From assembly GCA_010029945.1 (NCBI GenBank), contig RGQW01000012.1, positions 1 to 19,526 of the forward strand: a stretch of 19,526 nt of DNA. The letters run 5' to 3'. Shown piece after piece: positions 1 through 5,786 of this stretch. The position numbers were made by a program, and so were the translations under genes. Under the pieces are notes generated by a model. The model was not told where the DNA came from, did no database searches, and was given only the letters and a program-made list of their open reading frames with translations. Each line of letters starts with the position of its first letter. The first letter of the stretch is position 1. Source of the stretch: Actinomycetota bacterium (lineage in GTDB: Bacteria > Actinomycetota > Actinomycetes > S36-B12).

Positions 1-144
1 CGAGAGGTGGATGAACGGGATACCGCTACAGCGGCCTTGAGTGCGCTGCTGGCATTCAGGGGAATATGGGGGCTGCGTGTTCATGATGTCCGTGCCACCG
101 TGGATGCTGTCTTGGTAGCTCGGGCACTTAGGTTCGAGGATTAG
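1..144 (+). CDS. folP: Dihydropteroate synthase, C-terminal end only
   Basis: This is the last 47 codons of an open frame that enters from the left edge and stops with TAG. The visible tail contains RDTATAALSALLAFRGIWGL followed by RVHDVRATVDAV, the typical C-terminal end of dihydropteroate synthase: an alternating helix ending with the 'W-x-x-RVHDV' strand of the TIM barrel. The enzyme condenses 6-hydroxymethyl-7,8-dihydropterin pyrophosphate with p-aminobenzoate to give dihydropteroate in the cytoplasm. The assignment is strengthened because the next two genes, folB and folK, encode the preceding steps of the same pathway in the usual actinobacterial order. The catalytic part lies outside the window. 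Confidence 0.9.
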   Translation, partial: REVDERDTATAALSALLAFRGIWGLRVHDVRATVDAVLVARALRFED

Positions 145-152
145 GAATCGGT

Positions 153-158
153 AGGTGA
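153..158 (+). promoter_or_regulatory. Ribosome binding site for folB
   Basis: AGGTGA lies four bases before the GTG at 163, in the 18-base gap after the folP stop. It supports GTG 163 as the folB start. Confidence 0.5.
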
Positions 159-162
159 AACG

Positions 163-525
163 GTGACGGGTGTCGATCGCATCGAGATCTTCGGCATAAG
201 CGGTCGCGGGTATCACGGAGTACTCGAGTCCGAGCGCGTCGCAGGTCAGGATTTCAGCGTCGACCTGATTCTGGGTGTCGATCGCACCGGTAGCAGGGAC
301 AGCCTCGCGGACACGGTCGATTACTCGGTGGTTGCTGAGCGAGCCCACGCGGTCCTCACCGGAGAGCCCGTTGATCTCATCGAAACGGTGGCCGAGCGAA
401 TCGTCGATACGTGCCGAGATCTTCCCGGCATTTCCTTCATGGAGGTGGCGGTGCACAAGCCCCAAGCCCCGATAGCTGTCCCGTTTCGTGACGTCGTCGT
501 TCGGATTCGCCGAGAGTTTCGTTGA
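163..525 (+). CDS. folB: Dihydroneopterin aldolase
   Basis: The 120-residue protein matches the usual length of FolB, which converts 7,8-dihydroneopterin to 6-hydroxymethyl-7,8-dihydropterin plus glycolaldehyde in folate synthesis. The family pattern is visible along the chain: DRIEIFGISGRGYHGVLESE near residues 5-24 with the conserved Glu22, DTVDYSVV with Tyr54, the DLIETVAERI helix with Glu74, and VHKPQAP with the catalytic-type Lys99. The soluble cytoplasmic enzyme normally forms an octamer of tetramer rings. The GTG start has an AGGTGA sequence just upstream. The stop overlaps the TTG start of folK, so the two are probably translationally coupled. Confidence 0.95.
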   Translation: MTGVDRIEIFGISGRGYHGVLESERVAGQDFSVDLILGVDRTGSRDSLADTVDYSVVAERAHAVLTGEPVDLIETVAERIVDTCRDLPGISFMEVAVHKPQAPIAVPFRDVVVRIRREFR

Positions 526-1070
526 CGTCGATGCGCTACGTCATCGGGATCGGCTCGAACATGGGGGACTCCGTCTCCATCGTTCGGCGCGCCATCGACG
601 AGATCGAGGCGACCTTCGACGTTGTTGTCGACGAGCGCTCGTCGCTGTATCGAACACGACCGGTGGGAGGGCCGGAGCAAGACGACTACATCAACGCCGT
701 CGTCGTCATGCACTGTGACCGCGATCCGGACCGCGTGCTGGCGGGTTTGCAGGAAATCGAGCACGAGTTCGGACGAGTCCGGGATGTTCGGTGGGGCCCG
801 CGAACCCTTGACCTCGACATCATCGCCGTCGACGACATGATCTCGGTCGATCCTGATCTCACTCTTCCGCACCCGCGAGCGCACGAACGGGCGTTCGTGC
901 TGGTGCCGTGGCATGAGATCGACCCGGAGGCAACGCTTCCCCACCACGGTCCCATCGAGAATCTGATCAATCGCCTCACGCACGATGCCCAGGACGGCTC
1001 ACAGATTCCGTCGGTGTCGCCGGTTGTTGTGGTGGCAGGAGCCGACCAGGCGCCGGGGACATCAACATGA
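522..1070 (+). CDS. folK: 6-hydroxymethyl-7,8-dihydropterin pyrophosphokinase
   Basis: FolK transfers pyrophosphate from ATP to 6-hydroxymethyl-7,8-dihydropterin, making the substrate of FolP. The 182-residue frame has the N-terminal IGIGSNMGDS strand-loop (about residues 8-17), the RTRPVGGPEQDDYINAVV substrate segment, and the family signature RWGPRTLDLDII with its two metal-binding aspartates, followed by LPHPRAHERAFVLVPW. The proposed TTG start at 522 overlaps the folB stop (TTGA). ATG 531 is an alternative that would remove three residues. The tail of about 20 residues after the core (SPVVVVAGADQAPG) is not characteristic. The stop overlaps the ATG at 1067 of the following frame (ATGA), typical of an operon. 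Confidence 0.95.
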   Translation: MTSMRYVIGIGSNMGDSVSIVRRAIDEIEATFDVVVDERSSLYRTRPVGGPEQDDYINAVVVMHCDRDPDRVLAGLQEIEHEFGRVRDVRWGPRTLDLDIIAVDDMISVDPDLTLPHPRAHERAFVLVPWHEIDPEATLPHHGPIENLINRLTHDAQDGSQIPSVSPVVVVAGADQAPGTST

Positions 1071-1568
1071 AGCCGACCTCGGCGCGTCTGCTTCTGGCGG
1101 TGACCATTTGCGGTGCAGTCGGAGGGTGGTCTCTCGTCGTTGATCATCACGCCAGCACTCATTGTGGGCGGTTTCGCCGAGCGAATGCGGTTTTCCTCGA
1201 TGTTGACCTTCTCGGCGCTGTGGCTGTTGGCCATCGCTTTCGTTATCTGGGGGGCGGTGCTTCGTCCGCGGCTAGAAGCGCGAATTGACCCCACGACCCG
1301 CCCGGGAATTGATCCGCTTCCCGGACTGGTGGCGGCCCGGGTAGCAGCGATGGCCATGGCGGCGTGCCGCGTGTGTGCTGCTGTTGCCGGCGTCTACTCC
1401 GGGATCGCCATTGCGACGGTGGCCGGTGGTCTCGCGACACCGGCGGCATCGCAAGCCTTCTGGGCTTCCGTCCTGGCCGCTAGTGGTTCCGGCGTCGCTA
1501 GCGCCGCATCGTTGCGACTCGAGAGATCCTGCTTACTCCCATCGGGTGCCGACAACGACGATGAGTGA
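1067..1568 (+). pseudogene. DUF3180-family membrane protein, frame-disrupted
   Basis: The family is a small actinobacterial integral membrane protein of unknown function, usually directly after folK. Here it is split over two frames. ATG 1067 overlaps the folK stop and gives a good N-terminus (MKPTSARLLLAVTICGAVGG, a first membrane helix). The rest of the family, including WLLAIAFVIWGAVL, the VAARVAAMAMAAC...AGVYSG helix and the terminal LERSCLLPSGADNDDE, is read in the frame of GTG 1113. The downstream frame is open only from 1104, so the switch must fall between 1104 and the end of the first frame at 1288, most likely at 1104-1140. A one-base insertion or a longer deletion would explain it. 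The alternative is a 151-residue protein starting at GTG 1113, which has no Shine-Dalgarno and would lose the first helix. It may be a sequence error or a real lesion. Confidence 0.6.
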
Positions 1569-1570
1569 CC

Positions 1571-1576
1571 TACAGT
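1571..1576 (+). promoter_or_regulatory. Candidate -10 box of a leaderless promoter
   Basis: TACAGT fits the actinobacterial TANNNT pattern and ends seven bases before ATG 1584. CCGACA at 1549-1554, sixteen bases upstream, is a weak -35 candidate. No Shine-Dalgarno precedes the ATG, so transcription may start at or next to the start codon. This is inference from spacing only. Confidence 0.4.
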
Positions 1577-1583
1577 CCTCCCT

Positions 1584-1883
1584 ATGAGCGAGACCTCCGA
1601 CGTGCCTTTGGAAGATCTGCCGTTCGACGAGCTTCGGCATCAGGCGTTCAGCGTCGCCGAGCATCGGATGGATATCGGCTTCTTCACGGACCTTTTCGGG
1701 CACATGCCGGGAATGGTCGCGATCGAAGGAGAGCAGGGAGATCTCGGAGCCATCGGCGGCACCTTCATCGAGACCGTGCGGGCCGTGCGAGAGATGTTCG
1801 GATCCGGTGATCTCGACCCCGATACCGAGGCGCTCCTGCGCGCTCGCTTCGCTACCTACATCCGCGAACACCAAGACGGATAG
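1584..1883 (+). CDS. Small conserved-type hypothetical protein
   Basis: This 99-residue acidic, soluble protein has no signal peptide or membrane helix. I recognise no named domain. The sequence looks like a family of small actinobacterial proteins of unknown function: a PFDELRHQAFSVAEHR helix near residues 13-28, DIGFFTDLFGHMPG at 30-43, a Gly-rich LGAIGGTF, and a C-terminal LLRARFATYIREH helix. The predicted fold is mostly helical. The ATG at 1584 lies 15 bases after the DUF3180 stop with no Shine-Dalgarno, but with a TANNNT hexamer seven bases upstream, so it may have its own leaderless promoter. It converges on the NuoD-like gene with only three bases between the stop codons. No function is proposed. 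Confidence 0.75.
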   Translation: MSETSDVPLEDLPFDELRHQAFSVAEHRMDIGFFTDLFGHMPGMVAIEGEQGDLGAIGGTFIETVRAVREMFGSGDLDPDTEALLRARFATYIREHQDG

Positions 1884-1886
1884 GTC

Positions 1887-3026
1887 TCATCGGTCCGCGT
1901 CACCGGTAACGAAGAAGAACGAGGCGACCGCTGCGGAGAGCGATGCAACCGGCACTCCCTCGAGTGCGAACTGCATGGCCTGCAGGTGGGCGAAGCTGGG
2001 GGTGCGCGCCTTCAAGCGAACGGGATAAACATCTCCATCGCTGACCAGAAGCCACCCGGCGATTCCCAGAGGATTCTGGGTCCACACGTGCACGACACTC
2101 TCGGGACTGCGCAAAGTCTTGGGCAGTGACACGGCGAACGGATCATCGGCAAGGTCGCGAAGCCTCGTGACGCAGTCACCGATGACCGTGGCGCTGAGAC
2201 GAATGGATTCGACGAGGGATTGGTAGCGCGCATGAGCGTCCCCGTGCGTGAGAACAGGTGTGCTCCAGTCGACATCAATCTCGTTGTAGGCGAGGTACGG
2301 ATCGTCTCGTCGGATGTCCCAATCCACTCCGCTTGCCTGACCGACAGCTCCAGAACACGCGAACGTTCGCGCGGTGTGGTGGTCGAGTCGTGCCAATCCG
2401 TGCACGTCCGTGCACTCGTCGATGTATTCCCTCCACGAGACGGCGTGCTGCTGGGCAAGCGAAACGAGCTCAATGATCTGAATAAGCGAGGACTCGGGGA
2501 GCGCGTGTTCGAGCCCTCCGATCCGGTTGATCATGGGATGAACCCGTCCGCCGGTTGCTCGTTCTTGCCAATCGACCCACGCCTCACGAAGGGCCAAGGC
2601 GCCCGGCGCTCCACGGGCCCCAAGGAGCAGGGCACTCGCGCCGATGCGACCTGCCTCGGCAAGAAGCATGCGCGACCACGTGGCCCTTTCCGGCGGAACA
2701 ATCCCGGTGGCCTTCTCGACGGCGAGTGCCACGCCGAGTTCTGAGGACACACCGGACAACCAATCGTGTCGGTTCGCCAACATCATGATCTGTCGGAAAT
2801 CGCGCGCTTCGAAGAGCTTTTCCGCGCTGCGATGCATGAGTCCTGGCCGGACCTCGGCCCCGGTGATCGTCCCCGAGGCGTCGATGTCGAGATCGATTTC
2901 CAAGCCGCCGTGGCTCCCCGGGTGATAGTCACCAAGGTCCAGAGCTATCCGATCCTCGTCGGGCGAGCCGAGATAGCGGGCCATTCCGATGGCGGCCGTG
3001 ACGTGAAGTGAATTGCTGTCCGTCAC
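1887..3026 (-). CDS. Orphan NuoD-like protein (NADH-quinone oxidoreductase subunit D paralogue)
   Basis: The 379-residue protein resembles complex I subunit NuoD/Nqo4/NDUFS2 along its whole length. It has DYHPGSHGGLEI (33-44; usual GPQHPxxHGVLR), GLMHRSAEKLFE (62-73; usual GLLHRGTEKL), a LAVEKATG helix, GRVHPMINRIGGLEH, SGVDWDIRRDDPY, a VSDGDVYPVRLKARTPSFAHLQ segment and a terminal GDADR. It is somewhat shorter than true NuoD (roughly 400-440) and no other nuo gene is present. His39 matches the quinone-loop His38 of T. thermophilus Nqo4, but the partner Tyr87 position is Trp89. Arg66 matches the NDUFS2 arginine methylated by NDUFAF7. There are no CxxC pairs, so it is not a hydrogenase large subunit. 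The GTG start overlaps the methyltransferase stop (GTGA). Similar orphan NuoD genes occur in other actinobacteria; the role is unknown. Confidence 0.85.
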   Translation of the reverse strand: MTDSNSLHVTAAIGMARYLGSPDEDRIALDLGDYHPGSHGGLEIDLDIDASGTITGAEVRPGLMHRSAEKLFEARDFRQIMMLANRHDWLSGVSSELGVALAVEKATGIVPPERATWSRMLLAEAGRIGASALLLGARGAPGALALREAWVDWQERATGGRVHPMINRIGGLEHALPESSLIQIIELVSLAQQHAVSWREYIDECTDVHGLARLDHHTARTFACSGAVGQASGVDWDIRRDDPYLAYNEIDVDWSTPVLTHGDAHARYQSLVESIRLSATVIGDCVTRLRDLADDPFAVSLPKTLRSPESVVHVWTQNPLGIAGWLLVSDGDVYPVRLKARTPSFAHLQAMQFALEGVPVASLSAAVASFFFVTGDADR

Positions 3027-4039
3027 CTGACCATCGTTTCACTCAGTGCCGGGGTGGCAGGTGTGGGCGTGCACGGCTCGATCAACCAATCGAACGATCC
3101 GAGATCGGGAGGCCACGACGCCAGCGAACGTGACCCCACCGCAGAGGTACTCAGCACATCGAATTGAGAGCGAACCGTGGCGTGCGGGGAAGCACAGGAA
3201 TCGAGAGCCACATGGGAGGTGATGTTGACCGAACCATCGGGTCGCGGGCGACAGGGGGCTCCATCGACAAAGCCCTTGATCGTTCCACCGTCCCACAATC
3301 CCGAGCGCCGATCATCGAGTCGATGGGCATAGTCAATGGCGATTGCGTGGCCGCTGGCGAGTATCCGGGTGAGGCGGCGCCACAGGAGATCACGTGGGAG
3401 GCCAACCTCACGACGTGCCAGCGGTTTCGTCGCCGGCCACCAGCGATCCAGCCATGCACGTGCCTCGCCCGGCGATATCCCACCCAGGAGGGCTTCGGCG
3501 GCGGGGTCTGCCAGGTCTGGGCCCAGTACCTCGGCTCCGGTGGCGGCCTCGACCTGAATGATGCGCGGTCGAAGGTCATCATCGAGTTCAATCACCGGGC
3601 ACGCCACGTCATCGAGAAACTCGTGCGCAATCACCAGACCTGTGATGCGCCCATCCATTCCAGTGATGTCCTCGACGTCGCGGGTCACGCGCACCTGGCG
3701 CCACTGAATGGTGGCGGGCAGGTCATAGGGTCGTGGCCGCACATCCACCCCGATGAGAGTGACCTCGTCGTCGACGAGTGCCGCGAGTTGGGTGAGAAGG
3801 GCTCCTGAGCCACTGCCGATGTCGACAATGCATCGAGGCAGCGAACTGTCGGTGGCTGGGAGCGGGTGCTCAGGTGCTGGTGCAAGAAGCGCACCGATTC
3901 GGCGGGCGATCGCCGTACCTGCGTCGATGGAGGTGCGGAAATGCTGCTCGGGCGCATGGTGTGTGTAGAAGGTGTGATTGGCGTCCTCCCATGCATCGAC
4001 CCACGCGCGAAGGGGCAGCGTCGACGGGGCATCGGACAT
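3023..4039 (-). CDS. MidA/NDUFAF7-type SAM-dependent methyltransferase (COG1565)
   Basis: This 338-residue protein has the hallmarks of the MidA/NDUFAF7 family. FYTHHAPEQHFRTSIDAG (24-41) is the family N-terminal motif. CIVDIGSGSGALLTQL (70-85) is the SAM-binding glycine loop. AHEFLDDVACPV (138-149) corresponds to the usual 'NEFLDNVP' post-motif. AIDYAHRLDDRRSG (233-247) matches the 'DYG...R.GTL' element, and VNITSHVALDSCAS (271-284) the 'DITAHVD' element. Human NDUFAF7 dimethylates an arginine of complex I subunit NDUFS2. Here the next gene of the same unit is an NDUFS2/NuoD homologue, overlapping by four bases, so the natural inference is that it is the substrate. The ATG lacks a Shine-Dalgarno and is preceded by a TANNNT hexamer. 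It diverges from the DUF2520 gene with 35 bases between starts. Confidence 0.85.
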   Translation of the reverse strand: MSDAPSTLPLRAWVDAWEDANHTFYTHHAPEQHFRTSIDAGTAIARRIGALLAPAPEHPLPATDSSLPRCIVDIGSGSGALLTQLAALVDDEVTLIGVDVRPRPYDLPATIQWRQVRVTRDVEDITGMDGRITGLVIAHEFLDDVACPVIELDDDLRPRIIQVEAATGAEVLGPDLADPAAEALLGGISPGEARAWLDRWWPATKPLARREVGLPRDLLWRRLTRILASGHAIAIDYAHRLDDRRSGLWDGGTIKGFVDGAPCRPRPDGSVNITSHVALDSCASPHATVRSQFDVLSTSAVGSRSLASWPPDLGSFDWLIEPCTPTPATPALSETMVR

Positions 4040-4045
4040 GTCGGC

Positions 4046-4051
4046 ACGCTA
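4046..4051 (-). promoter_or_regulatory. Candidate -10 box for the methyltransferase/NuoD-like unit
   Basis: On the minus strand TAGCGT (TANNNT) ends six bases before the ATG at 4039, with no Shine-Dalgarno between. This spacing fits a leaderless transcript of the divergent pair. The evidence is pattern only. Confidence 0.38.
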
Positions 4052-4060
4052 GTACCCCCC

Positions 4061-4066
4061 TAGGCT
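4061..4066 (+). promoter_or_regulatory. Candidate -10 box for the DUF2520-panC-nadBC unit
   Basis: TAGGCT (TANNNT) ends eight bases before GTG 4075 and no Shine-Dalgarno is visible. The 35-base divergent gap cannot hold two conventional promoters with leaders, which makes leaderless starts on both sides attractive. No convincing -35 element is seen. Confidence 0.38.
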
Positions 4067-4074
4067 TCGGTGCT

Positions 4075-4959
4075 GTGAGCGACGCAGCGCCGTCTCGTTT
4101 GCGGATTGCCATCGTGGGCTCCGGTCGCGTCGGGGCGGTCCTGGGTGCCGCCTGGCATCGAGCCGGACACCGCATCGTGGGAGCGACAGCTCGATCGGAG
4201 ACTTCTCGGCTTCGCGCCGACGCGCTGTTGCCGGGTGTCAGGATTGCCGACCCGTCAGCGGTTGCTGCCGACGCTGATCTCGTCCTCGTTGCTGTTCCCG
4301 ATCCGGATCTTCCGGGTGTGGTGGAGGAACTCGTGGAATCCGGCTCGGTGGGTTCGGGGCAATTCGTTGTGCACCCCGCCGGCCGCTACGGCCTTCGAGT
4401 TCTCCAGCGCGCCACCGACGTGGGGGCGATCCCGCTTGCTATCCATCCGGCTCTTCCGTTGACGGGAACCACCACGGATCTCGAGCGACTCTCGGGAGCT
4501 GCTTTCGGGGTGACGGCGCCGGAGGGAATGCGCACGGTAGCCGAGGCGCTGGTTGTCGAACTTGGTGCCGAACCGGTGTGGGTTCCGGAAGAGGCGCGTG
4601 GCCGGTACCACGCAGCGTTGGCTTTCGCGGCGAACTATTCGATGACTCTCGTGAACAGTTCTCTCGCGCTGCTTCGCGACGCGAATACTGAATCTCCCGA
4701 GAGACTTATTGGTCCGCTCGTGCGCGCGAGTGTCGAGACAGCACTCGAGCGCGGTGAGGGCGGTCAGACCGGTCCGATCTCTCGGGCCGATGACGCGACG
4801 GTGGCAGAGCACCTGGCATTGCTGAGCGAACAAGCACCGTTGGTGGCGCAGGCCTACCGCGCACTCGGTCTGCTGACCGTAGATCGGTTGCTCGATGCCG
4901 GAGTTCTTGACACCGAGCAGGCGTCGCGGGTGCTGCGATCTCTCGAGGAAGCGCCATGA
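4075..4959 (+). CDS. Rossmann-fold/DUF2520 oxidoreductase-like protein
   Basis: Starting at GTG 4075 the protein has 294 residues. The N-terminus is a dinucleotide-binding Rossmann fold: LRIAIVGSGRVGAV with GxGxxG at Gly15, Gly17 and Gly20, then ADADLVLVAVPD. Next come a GQFVVHPAGRYGLRVL segment and the IHPALPLTGTTTDLERL stretch characteristic of the DUF2520 family. A helical C-terminal half follows, with RYHAALAFAANYSMTLVNSS, as in 6-phosphogluconate/ketopantoate reductase-like dimerisation domains. It overlaps panC by ATGA. Actinobacterial members commonly sit beside panC, so a role as the NADPH-dependent ketopantoate reductase is plausible but unproven. The frame stays open upstream to 3874, but that stretch is antisense to the methyltransferase and precedes the conserved core. 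The start is therefore placed at 4075. Confidence 0.85.
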   Translation: MSDAAPSRLRIAIVGSGRVGAVLGAAWHRAGHRIVGATARSETSRLRADALLPGVRIADPSAVAADADLVLVAVPDPDLPGVVEELVESGSVGSGQFVVHPAGRYGLRVLQRATDVGAIPLAIHPALPLTGTTTDLERLSGAAFGVTAPEGMRTVAEALVVELGAEPVWVPEEARGRYHAALAFAANYSMTLVNSSLALLRDANTESPERLIGPLVRASVETALERGEGGQTGPISRADDATVAEHLALLSEQAPLVAQAYRALGLLTVDRLLDAGVLDTEQASRVLRSLEEAP

Positions 4960-5786
4960 TCGTGACGCGCATCCTGGACTCCGTGGATCGAGTGCAACGT
5001 CGTGTGTTCGTCCCCACTATGGGCGCGCTGCACGAAGGGCACCGGGAATTGATCAGGGTGGCTCGCCGGAACGCGGGAAGCGATGGAGAAGTAGTCGTCA
5101 GTGTTTTCGTGAACCCGACACAGTTCGCGGCCGGGGAGGACTACGACTCGTACCCGCGAACTATGGAGGCCGACGAGGCCCTGTGTCGTCAGGAAGGCGT
5201 CGACATCCTCTACGCCCCCTCCGTCGACGACATCTACGGATCGAGCACAAGGAGATCCGCGGTAACCATCGACCCGGGACCTCTGGGCGATGAATTGGAG
5301 GGCGCATCACGACCCGGACACTTCAGTGGAGTCCTTACCGTGGTGGCTGTCTTATTCGCCAAGGTGCGCCCCGATGCTGCCGTGTTCGGCGAAAAGGATT
5401 TCCAGCAACTGGAGCTGATCCGCCGCATGAACGACGACCTCGGGTTTGGCATCGATGTCATCGGTGTTGACACGGTCCGAGACGCCGATGGGCTCGCCCT
5501 GAGTTCGCGAAACTCGTATCTGACAGACGAACAGCGAGAAGATGCTCGAGCCATTCCCCAGGCTCTTGCCGCCGGGCAAGCCGCTGCCTCCGCAGGACCA
5601 GATGCTGTGGTTACCGCGGCACAGCGAGTCTTGGATGATGCCGGCATCACTATCGACTACCTCGACGTTCGAGGAACTGACTGCGAGTCGCTGACATCTC
5701 CCGGTACGGCGCGGCTTTTTGTTGCCTGCCTGGTGGGAACCACGCGGCTGATCGACAACTGCGCCGTGGAACTGGGGAGCGTGTGA
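4956..5786 (+). CDS. panC: Pantothenate synthetase (pantoate-beta-alanine ligase)
   Basis: PanC joins pantoate and beta-alanine using ATP through a pantoyl-adenylate. The 276-residue protein carries the family motifs in order: PTMGALHEGH (20-29, the HxGH adenylate loop), VFVNPTQF (50-57), GASRPGHFSGV (116-126), VFGEKDFQQL (143-152, the KD phosphate-binding pair), and GLALSSRNSYL (179-189, the SSRN motif). It is close to the normal length. The ATG overlaps the DUF2520 stop (ATGA), and the nadB GTG overlaps its own stop (GTGA), so the three genes are probably coupled. The panD gene for beta-alanine is not in the window. Confidence 0.97.
   Translation: MIVTRILDSVDRVQRRVFVPTMGALHEGHRELIRVARRNAGSDGEVVVSVFVNPTQFAAGEDYDSYPRTMEADEALCRQEGVDILYAPSVDDIYGSSTRRSAVTIDPGPLGDELEGASRPGHFSGVLTVVAVLFAKVRPDAAVFGEKDFQQLELIRRMNDDLGFGIDVIGVDTVRDADGLALSSRNSYLTDEQREDARAIPQALAAGQAAASAGPDAVVTAAQRVLDDAGITIDYLDVRGTDCESLTSPGTARLFVACLVGTTRLIDNCAVELGSV

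Noticed and set aside
321..983. A 220-codon minus-strand frame over folB/folK
   Set aside because: It is antisense to two clearly assigned folate genes, arginine-rich, and without any recognisable motif.
1887..3026. NiFe-hydrogenase large subunit instead of a NuoD-like protein
   Set aside because: NuoD and hydrogenase large subunits are homologous, but hydrogenases carry two CxxC pairs for the metal centre. This protein has only isolated cysteines and ends in the NuoD-type GDADR.
3874..4074. Upstream extension of the DUF2520 frame to ATG 3874
   Set aside because: The extra 67 codons are antisense to the start of the methyltransferase gene and precede the Rossmann strand by far more than any family member would. 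GTG 4075 gives a normal N-terminus.
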